From NCBI GenBank assembly GCA_963971575.1, contig OZ020619.1, positions 19,908,813 through 19,972,812 of the forward strand: a stretch of DNA of 64,000 nt, in the 5' to 3' direction. The stretch's first letter is position 1. Each line of letters starts with the position of its first letter. A program made the position numbers and the translations under genes. The notes under the pieces were generated by a model. The model saw only the letters and a list, made by a program, of their open reading frames with translations. It did not search any database and was not told where the DNA came from. Shown here piece after piece: positions 1-8,458 of this stretch. Source of the stretch: Liopterus haemorrhoidalis (taxonomy: Eukaryota > Arthropoda > Insecta > Coleoptera > Dytiscidae).

Positions 1-25
1 TCTTTTATTCAAATACAATTTTTTG

Positions 26-30
26 ATTGG
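26..30 (-). promoter_or_regulatory. Inverted CCAAT box (ATTGG on plus strand), one per unit
   Basis: The unit carries ttgattggat, whose complement holds CCAATCA, close to the usual NF-Y context. It lies 20 bp from the E2F-type site, and both read 5' to 3' on the minus strand. A repeated variant changes gattgg to gaatgg and destroys it, for example at 25688, 28104, 28860, 31276, 33843, 42450, 45470, 54378, 58456, 59211, 60872, 61627 and 63439. These variant units are confined to domain B. The motif is short and the sequence AT-rich, so function is only a possibility. Confidence 0.25.
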
Positions 31-50
31 ATAAATATTTAAAGAGTTAT

Positions 51-59
51 GGCGGGAAA
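51..59 (-). promoter_or_regulatory. E2F/DP-type consensus TTTCCCGCC, present in nearly every unit
   Basis: The plus strand reads GGCGGGAAA, so the minus strand reads TTTCCCGCC, a perfect match to the TTTSSCGC E2F consensus known from animals and plants. It contains the only CpG of the unit. It recurs every 151 bp. The changes I found to the nine bases are ggcagg (1712, 4882, 6693), aacggg (26469, 29641, 32661, 35228, 37644), one G loss at 8243 and a ten-G expansion at 7939-7948, the last two inside a suspect patch. The match is certain as sequence. Binding in the cell is inference, and a match of this length in one repeat unit may be chance that was then amplified. Confidence 0.4.
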
Positions 60-66
60 ACAATTT

Positions 67-74
67 TGTGGTTA
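67..74 (+). promoter_or_regulatory. RUNX-type core TGTGGTTA, one per unit in most units
   Basis: The sequence TGTGGTTA matches the YGYGGTY core bound by RUNX/CBF proteins in animals. It is kept in most units. A domain A variant, tgttgttaaa, breaks it in class-e units, for example near 671, 1132, 3842 and 4303 and in their copies. Since the organism is unknown and RUNX proteins are animal proteins, this is a motif match only. Confidence 0.2.
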
Positions 75-80
75 AAATTT

Positions 81-88
81 AGTTAACT
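81..88. other. 8-bp palindrome AGTTAACT, lost in class-c units
   Basis: AGTTAACT is a perfect palindrome with GTTAAC (a HpaI site) at its centre. Most units keep it. Class-c units read tagtttact instead and lack it in both domains. The linked change therefore marks class c: tttact upstream and atttataataa downstream in the same unit. It would give a readable restriction ladder of 151-bp multiples. Confidence 0.6.
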
Positions 89-2860
89 CCCTTATTAATA
101 ACTTTACAGTAAAAAATTAAAAATAAATATTGTTGGAAATAAGAAGACAAATCTTTTTTTTAAACACAATTTTTTGATTGGATAAATATTTAAAGAGTTA
201 TGGCGGGAAAACAATTTTGTGGTTAAAATTTAGTTAACTCCCTTATTAATAACTTTACAGTAAAAAATGTATTATAAATATTGTTGGAAATAAGAAGACA
301 AATCTTTTATTCAAATACAATTTTTTGATTGGATAAATATTTAAAGAGTTATGGCGGGAAAACAATTTTGTGGTTAAAATTTAGTTTACTCCCTTATTAT
401 TAACTTTACAGTAAAAAATTTATAATAAATATTGTTGGAAATAAGAAGATAAATCTTTTATTCAAATACAATTTTTTGATTGGATAAATATTTAAAGAGT
501 TATGGCGGGAAAACAATTTTGTGGTTAAAATTTAGTTAACTCCCTAATTATTAACTTTACAGTAAAAAATGTATAATAAATATTGTTGGAAATAAGAAGA
601 CAAATCTTTTATTCAAATACAATTTTTTGATTGGATAAATATTTAAAGAGTTATGGCGGGAAAACAATTTTGTTGTTAAAATTTAGTTAACTCCCTTATT
701 ATTAACTTAACAGTAAAAAATGTATCATAAATATTGTTGGAAATAAGAAGACAAATCTTTTATTCAAATACAATTTTTTGATTGGATAAATATTTAAAGA
801 GTTATGGCGGGAAAACAATTTTGTGGTTAAAATTTAGTTAACTCCCTTATTATTAACTTTACAGTAAAAAATGAAAAATAAATATTGTTGGAAATAAGAA
901 GACAAATCTTTTTTTTAAACACAATTTTTTGATTGGATAAATATTTAAAGAGTTATGGCGGGAAAACAATTTTGTGGTTAAAATTTAGTTAACTCCCTTA
1001 TTATTAACTTTACAGTAAAAAATGTATAATAAATATTGTTTGAAATAAGAATACAAATCTTTTATTCAAATACAATTTTTTGATTGGATAAATATTTAAA
1101 GAGTTATGGCGGGAAAACAATTTTGTTGTTAAAATTTAGTTAACTCCCTTATTATTAACTTAACAGTAAAAAATGTATCATAAATATTGTTGGAAATAAG
1201 AAGACAAATCTTTTATTCAAATACAATTTTTTGATTGGATAAATATTTAAAGAGTTATGGCGGGAAAACAATTTTGTGGTTAAAATTTAGTTAACTCCCT
1301 TATTATTAACTTTACAGTAAAAAATGAAAAATAAATATTGTTGGAAATAAGAAGACAAATCTTTTTTTTAAACACAATTTTTTGATTGGATAAATATTTA
1401 AAGAGTTATGGCGGGAAAACAATTTTGTGGTTAAAATTTAGTTAACTCCCTTATTATTAACTTTACAGTAAAAAATGAAATATAAATATTGTTGGAAATA
1501 AGAAGACAAATCTTTTTTTTAAACACAATTTTTTGATTGGATAAATATTTAAAGAGTTATGGCGGGAAAACAATTTTGTGGTTAAAATTTAGTTAACTCC
1601 CTTATTATTAACTTTACAGTAAAAAATGTATAATAAATATTGTTGGAAATAAGAAGACAAATCTTTTATTCAAATACAATTTTTTGATTGGATAAATATT
1701 TAAAGAGTTATGGCAGGAAAACAATTTTGTGGTTAAAATTTAGTTAACTCCCTTATTATTAACTTAACAGTAAAAAATGTATCATAAATATTGTTGGAAA
1801 TAAGAAGACAAATCTTTTATTCAAATACAATTTTTTGATTGGATAAATATTTAAAGAGTTATGGCGGGAAAACAATTTTGTGGTTAAAATTTAGTTAACT
1901 CCCTTATTAATAACTTTACAGTAAAAAATTAAAAATAAATATTGTTGGAAATAAGAAGACAAATCTTTTTTTTAAACACAATTTTTTGATTGGATAAATA
2001 TTTAAAGAGTTATGGCGGGAAAACAATTTTGTGGTTAAAATTTAGTTAACTCCCTTAATAATAACTTTACAGTAAAAAATGTATTATAGATATTGTTGGA
2101 AATAAGAAGACAAATCTTTTATTCAAATACAATTTTTTGATTGGATAAATATTTAAAGAGTTATGGCGGGAAAACAATTTTGTGGTTAAAATTTAGTTAA
2201 CTCCCTTATTATTAACTTTACAGTAAAAAATGAAAAATAAATATTGTTGGAAATAAGAAGACAAATCTTTTATTCAAATACAATTTTTTGATTGGATAAA
2301 TATTTAAAGAGTTATGGCGGGAAAACAATTTTGTGGTTAAAATTTAGTTTACTCCCTTATTATTAACTTTACAGTAAAAACATTATAATAAATATTGTTG
2401 GAAATAAGAAGACAAATCTTTTATTCAAATACAATTTTTTGATTGGATAAATATTTAAAGAGTTATGGCGGGAAAACAATTTTGTGGTTAAAATTTAGTT
2501 TACTCCCTTATTATTAACTTTACAGTAAAAAATTTATAATAAATATTGTTGGAAATAAGAAGACAAATCTTTTATTCAAATACAATTTTTTGATTGGATA
2601 AATATTTAAAGAGTTATGGCGGGAAAACAATTTTGTGGTTAAAATTTAGTTAACTCCCTTATTAATAACTTTACAGTAAAAAATTAAAAATAAATATTGT
2701 TGGAAATAAGAAGACAAATCTTTTTTTTAAACACAATTTTTTGATTGGATAAATATTTAAAGAGTTATGGCGGGAAAACAATTTTGTGGTTAAAATTTAG
2801 TTAACTCCCTTATTAATAACTTTACAGTAAAAAATTAAAAATAAATATTGTTGGAAATAA

Positions 2861-2870
2861 GAAGCCAATC
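2861..2870 (+). other. One-base deletion marker gaagccaatc (150-bp unit)
   Basis: In this unit gaagacaaatc is replaced by gaagccaatc, one base shorter and one base changed. It is the only inherited length variant I found. It recurs at 6031, 7842, 10861, 13880, 17352 and 20371, with spacings of 3170, 1811, 3019, 3019, 3472 and 3019 bp. It therefore marks HOR register through domain A and is absent from domain B. Confidence 0.9.
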
Positions 2871-3170
2871 TTTTTTTTAAACACAATTTTTTGATTGGAT
2901 AAATATTTAAAGAGTTATGGCGGGAAAACAATTTTGTGGTTAAAATTTAGTTAACTCCCTTATTAATAACTTTACAGTAAAAAATGTATTATAAATATTG
3001 TTGGAAATAAGAAGACAAATCTTTTATTCAAATACAATTTTTTGATTGGATAAATATTTAAAGAGTTATGGCGGGAAAACAATTTTGTGGTTAAAATTTA
3101 GTTAACTCCCTTATTATTAACTTAACAGTAAAAAATGTATCATAAATATTGTTGGAAATAAGAAGACAAA

Positions 3171-6100
3171 TCTTTTATTCAAATACAATTTTTTGATTGG
3201 ATAAATATTTAAAGAGTTATGGCGGGAAAACAATTTTGTGGTTAAAATTTAGTTAACTCCCTTATTAATAACTTTACAGTAAAAAATTAAAAATAAATAT
3301 TGTTGGAAATAAGAAGACAAATCTTTTTTTTAAACACAATTTTTTGATTGGATAAATATTTAAAGAGTTATGGCGGGAAAACAATTTTGTGGTTAAAATT
3401 TAGTTAACTCCCTTATTAATAACTTTACAGTAAAAAATGTATTATAAATATTGTTGGAAATAAGAAGACAAATCTTTTATTCAAATACAATTTTTTGATT
3501 GGATAAATATTTAAAGAGTTATGGCGGGAAAACAATTTTGTGGTTAAAATTTAGTTTACTCCCTTATTATTAACTTTACAGTAAAAAATTTATAATAAAT
3601 ATTGTTGGAAATAAGAAGATAAATCTTTTATTCAAATACAATTTTTTGATTGGATAAATATTTAAAGAGTTATGGCGGGAAAACAATTTTGTGGTTAAAA
3701 TTTAGTTAACTCCCTAATTATTAACTTTACAGTAAAAAATGTATAATAAATATTGTTGGAAATAAGAAGACAAATCTTTTATTCAAATACAATTTTTTGA
3801 TTGGATAAATATTTAAAGAGTTATGGCGGGAAAACAATTTTGTTGTTAAAATTTAGTTAACTCCCTTATTATTAACTTAACAGTAAAAAATGTATCATAA
3901 ATATTGTTGGAAATAAGAAGACAAATCTTTTATTCAAATACAATTTTTTGATTGGATAAATATTTAAAGAGTTATGGCGGGAAAACAATTTTGTGGTTAA
4001 AATTTAGTTAACTCCCTTATTATTAACTTTACAGTAAAAAATGAAAAATAAATATTGTTGGAAATCAGAAGACAAATCTTTTTTTTAAACACAATTTTTT
4101 GATTGGATAAATATTTAAAGAGTTATGGCGGGAAAACAATTTTGTGGTTAAAATTTAGTTAACTCCCTTATTATTAACTTTACAGTAAAAAATGTATAAT
4201 AAATATTGTTGGAAATAAGAATACAAATCTTTTATTCAAATACAATTTTTTGATTGGATAAATATTTAAAGAGTTATGGCGGGAAAACAATTTTGTTGTT
4301 AAAATTTAGTTAACTCCCTTATTATTAACTTAACAGTAAAAAATGTATCATAAATATTGTTGGAAATAAGAAGACAAATCTTTTATTCAAATACAATTTT
4401 TTGATTGGATAAATATTTAAAGAGTTATGGCGGGAAAACAATTTTGTGGTTAAAATTTAGTTAACTCCCTTATTATTAACTTTACAGTAAAAAATGAAAA
4501 ATAAATATTGTTGGAAATAAGAAGACAAATCTTTTTTTTAAACACAATTTTTTGATTGGATAAATATTTAAAGAGTTATGGCGGGAAAACAATTTTGTGG
4601 TTAAAATTTAGTTAACTCCCTTATTATTAACTTTACAGTAAAAAATGAAAAATAAATATTGTTGGAAATTAGAAGACAAATCTTTTTTTTAAACACAATT
4701 TTTTGATTGGATAAATATTTAAAGAGTTATGGCGGGAAAACAATTTTGTGGTTAAAATTTAGTTAACTCCCTGATTATTAACTTTACAGTAAAAAATGTA
4801 TAATAAATATTGTTGGAAATAAGAAGACAAATCTTTTATTCAAATACAATTTTTTGATTGGATAAATATTTAAAGAGTTATGGCAGGAAAACAATTTTGT
4901 GGTTAAAATTTAGTTAACTCCCTTATTATTAACTTAACAGTAAAAAATGTATCATAAATATTGTTGGAAATAAGAAGACAAATCTTTTATTCAAATACAA
5001 TTTTTTGATTGGATAAATATTTAAAGAGTTATGGCGGGAAAACAATTTTGTGGTTAAAATTTAGTTAACTCCCTTATTAATAACTTTACAGTAAAAAATT
5101 AAAAATAAATATTGTTGGAAATAAGAAGACAAATCTTTTTTTTAAACACAATTTTTTGATTGGATAAATATTTAAAGAGTTATGGCGGGAAAACAATTTT
5201 GTGGTTAAAATTTAGTTAACTCCCTTAATAATAACTTTACAGTAAAAAATGTATTATAGATATTGTTGGAAATAAGAAGACAAATCTTTTATTCAAATAC
5301 AATTTTTTGATTGGATAAATATTTAAAGAGTTATGGCGGGAAAACAATTTTGTGGTTAAAATTTAGTTAACTCCCTTATTATTAACTTTACAGTAAAAAA
5401 TGAAAAATAAATATTGTTGGAAATAAGAAGACAAATCTTTTATTCAAATACAATTTTTTGATTGGATAAATATTTAAAGAGTTATGGCGGGAAAACAATT
5501 TTGTGGTTAAAATTTAGTTTACTCCCTTATTATTAACTTTACAGTAAAAAAATTATAATAAATATTGTTGGAAATAAGAAGACAAATCTTTTATTCAAAT
5601 ACAATTTTTTGATTGGATAAATATTTAAAGAGTTATGGCGGGAAAACAATTTTGTGGTTAAAATTTAGTTTACTCCCTTATTATTAACTTTACAGTAAAA
5701 AATTTATAATAAATATTGTTGGAAATAAGAAGACAAATCTTTTATTCAAATACAATTTTTTGATTGGATAAATATTTAAAGAGTTATGGCGGGAAAACAA
5801 TTTTGTGGTTAAAATTTAGTTAACTCCCTTATTAATAACTTTACAGTAAAAAATTAAAAATAAATATTGTTGGAAATAAGAAGACAAATCTTTTTTTTAA
5901 ACACAATTTTTTGATTGGATAAATATTTAAAGAGTTATGGCGGGAAAACAATTTTGTGGTTAAAATTTAGTTAACTCCCTTATTAATAACTTTACAGTAA
6001 AAAATTAAAAATAAATATTGTTGGAAATAAGAAGCCAATCTTTTTTTTAAACACAATTTTTTGATTGGATAAATATTTAAAGAGTTATGGCGGGAAAACA

Positions 6101-6290
6101 ATTTTGTGGTTAAAATTTAGTTAACTCCCTTATTAATAACTTTACAGTAAAAAATGTATTATAAATATTGTTGGAAATAAGAAGACAAATCTTTTATTCA
6201 AATACAATTTTTTGATTGGATAAATATTTAAAGAGTTATGGCGGGAAAACAATTTTGTGGTTAAAATTTAGTTAACTCCCTTATTATTAA
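3171..6290 (+). repeat. Domain A higher-order repeat, 21-unit type, copy 2
   Basis: Every landmark of copy 1 recurs exactly 3,170 bp later: gaagat 445 to 3615, ggcagg 1712 to 4882, gaagccaatc 2861 to 6031. The few differences I noticed are single bases: gtttgaaat at about 1039 against gttggaaat; cagaag near 4066; the tail of unit 10 with ttagaag near 4670; ctgattatta near 4772; and the tail of unit 16. That is roughly six in 3.1 kb, so the copies are very young or kept alike by exchange. The last unit (class e in copy 1) is missing, because the order switches to the segment described next. Confidence 0.88.
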
Positions 6291-7890
6291 CTTTACAGTA
6301 AAAAATGAAAAATAAATATTGTTGGAAATAAGAAGACAAATCTTTTTTTTAAACACAATTTTTTGATTGGATAAATATTTAAAGAGTTATGGCGGGAAAA
6401 CAATTTTGTGGTTAAAATTTAGTTAACTCCCTTATTATTAACTTTACAGTAAAAAATGAAAAATAAATATTGTTGGAAATTAGAAGACAAATCTTTTTTT
6501 TAAACACAATTTTTTGATTGGATAAATATTTAAAGAGTTATGGCGGGAAAACAATTTTGTGGTTAAAATTTAGTTAACTCCCTGATTATTAACTTTACAG
6601 TAAAAAATGTATAATAAATATTGTTGGAAATAAGAAGACAAATCTTTTATTCAAATACAATTTTTTGATTGGATAAATATTTAAAGAGTTATGGCAGGAA
6701 AACAATTTTGTGGTTAAAATTTAGTTAACTCCCTTATTATTAACTTAACAGTAAAAAATGTATCATAAATATTGTTGGAAATAAGAAGACAAATCTTTTA
6801 TTCAAATACAATTTTTTGATTGGATAAATATTTAAAGAGTTATGGCGGGAAAACAATTTTGTGGTTAAAATTTAGTTAACTCCCTTATTAATAACTTTAC
6901 AGTAAAAAATTAAAAATAAATATTGTTGGAAATAAGAAGACAAATCTTTTTTTTAAACACAATTTTTTGATTGGATAAATATTTAAAGAGTTATGGCGGG
7001 AAAACAATTTTGTGGTTAAAATTTAGTTAACTCCCTTAATAATAACTTTACAGTAAAAAATGTATTATAGATATTGTTGGAAATAAGAAGACAAATCTTT
7101 TATTCAAATACAATTTTTTGATTGGATAAATATTTAAAGAGTTATGGCGGGAAAACAATTTTGTGGTTAAAATTTAGTTAACTCCCTTATTATTAACTTT
7201 ACAGTAAAAAATGAAAAATAAATATTGTTGGAAATAAGAAGACAAATCTTTTATTCAAATACAATTTTTTGATTGGATAAATATTTAAAGAGTTATGGCG
7301 GGAAAACAATTTTGTGGTTAAAATTTAGTTTACTCCCTTATTATTAACTTTACAGTAAAAAAATTATAATAAATATTGTTGGAAATAAGAAGACAAATCT
7401 TTTATTCAAATACAATTTTTTGATTGGATAAATATTTAAAGAGTTATGGCGGGAAAACAATTTTGTGGTTAAAATTTAGTTTACTCCCTTATTATTAACT
7501 TTACAGTAAAAAATTTATAATAAATATTGTTGGAAATAAGAAGACAAATCTTTTATTCAAATACAATTTTTTGATTGGATAAATATTTAAAGAGTTATGG
7601 CGGGAAAACAATTTTGTGGTTAAAATTTAGTTAACTCCCTTATTAATAACTTTACAGTAAAAAATTAAAAATAAATATTGTTGGAAATAAGAAGACAAAT
7701 CTTTTTTTTAAACACAATTTTTTGATTGGATAAATATTTAAAGAGTTATGGCGGGAAAACAATTTTGTGGTTAAAATTTAGTTAACTCCCTTATTAATAA
7801 CTTTACAGTAAAAAATTAAAAATAAATATTGTTGGAAATAAGAAGCCAATCTTTTTTTTAAACACAATTTTTTGATTGGATAAATATTTA
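6165..7890 (+). repeat. Re-duplicated 12-unit segment of copy 2 (offset 1,811 bp)
   Basis: This segment matches about 4354-6080 at an offset of 1,811 bp (12 units minus one base). Marks private to copy 2 are repeated: ggaaattagaag at 4670 and 6481, ctgattatta near 4772 and 6583, ggcagg at 4882 and 6693, gaagccaatc at 6031 and 7842. Copy 1 lacks the first two, so this duplication is younger than the 21-unit HOR itself. It is the kind of product expected from unequal crossing over between units in register but not in HOR phase. Confidence 0.88.
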
Positions 7891-8340
7891 AAGAGTTATG
7901 GCGGGAAAACAATTGATAAATATTTAAAGAGTTATGGCGGGGGGGGGGAAAACAATTTTGTGGTTAAAATTTAGTTAACTCCCTTATTAATAACTTTACA
8001 GTAAAAAATGTATTATAAATATTGTTGGAAATAAGAAGACAAATCTTTTAATACAATTTTTTGATTGGATAAATATTTAAAGAGTTATGGCGGGAAAACA
8101 ATTTTGTGGTTAAAATTTAGTTAACTCCCTTATTATTAACTTTACAGTAAAAAATGAAAATAAATATTGTTGGAAATAAGAAGACAAATCTTTTTTTTTA
8201 AACACAATTTTTTTGATTGGATAAATATTTAAAGAGTTATGGCGGAAAACAATTTGTGGTTAAAATTTAGTTAACTCCCTTATTATTAACTTTACAGTAA
8301 AAAATGAAAAATAAATATTTGTTGGAAATAGGATAAATAT
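7879..8340. other. Patch of clustered indels in the array, probable assembly or consensus fault
   Basis: The patch was compared with the clean homologous stretch at 10861-11615. It holds a 36-bp back-duplication (second copy from 7915), ten Gs in place of three at 7939-7948, a 5-bp loss near 8050 (cttttaatac), one A lost near 8160, one T gained in each of two T runs near 8191 and 8208, one G lost at 8243, one T lost near 8252, one T gained near 8320 and about 38 bp lost at 8330-8331. Most of these are homopolymer length errors. Elsewhere I saw only two length changes in units: the inherited gaagcc deletion and one extra A near 28341. The net change is zero, since the landmark distance 7842-8596 is 754 bp, exactly as at 10861-11615 and 17352-18106. 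A real rearranged stretch is possible but less likely. Confidence 0.75.
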
Positions 8341-8458
8341 TTAAAGAGTTATGGCGGGAAAACAATTTTGTGGTTAAAATTTAGTTAACTCCCTTATTAA
8401 TAACTTTACAGTAAAAAATGTATTATAAATATTGTTGGAAATAAGAAGACAAATCTTT

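Larger units (their letters stand above)
1..151 (+). repeat. Reference satellite unit (monomer)
   Basis: This unit sets the numbering used elsewhere. It begins tcttttattc and ends gaagacaaa. Landmarks in order: T6 at 19-24, ATTGG at 26-30, ATAAATATTTAAAG at 31-44, GGCGGGAAA at 51-59, TGTGGTTA at 67-74, the palindrome AGTTAACT at 81-88, ctccc at 87-91, cttattaataac or cttattattaac near 91-102, cagtaaaaaa near 107-116, the variable tail at about 117-128, then attgttggaaataag to near 144. Positions about 20-85 are almost invariant across the window. Positions about 7-16 and 92-140 hold most of the class-defining differences. This unit carries tail class a (attaaaaataa). The start point is arbitrary because the array is circularly permutable, and the plus direction is only the direction displayed. 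Confidence 0.95.
1..3170 (+). repeat. Domain A higher-order repeat, 21 units, copy 1
   Basis: Using the tail classes in the summary, the 21 units read a b c d e f d e f f d e a b f c c a a b e. Private marks fix the register: gaagat in the third unit (445), gttg in place of gtgg in units 5 and 8, ggcagg in unit 12 (1712), attatagat in unit 14 and the one-base-shorter gaagccaatc at 2861. The total is 3,170 bp, which is 21 times 151 minus the one missing base. The next copy begins at 3171 with the same order. The window start falls by chance at, or within a few bases of, a convenient HOR boundary, so the true HOR phase is unknown. Confidence 0.9.

Noticed and set aside
31..44. TATA box with a start site per unit
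   Set aside because: A TATTTAAAG string is present, but such strings are common in this composition and nothing else fixes a start. It is kept only as part of the motif-cluster finding.
41..59. CENP-B box near ggcgggaaa
   Set aside because: The 17-bp pattern needs TTCG and an A at fixed places before CGGG. Only the CGGG part fits on either strand; the rest does not.
117..141. Polyadenylation signal aataaa in the unit tail
   Set aside because: The hexamer is expected often in DNA of about 78% A+T, it varies between classes, and there is no gene upstream.
7939..7948. G-quadruplex
   Set aside because: There is one G run only, without three further G tracts nearby, and the run itself is in a suspect patch.
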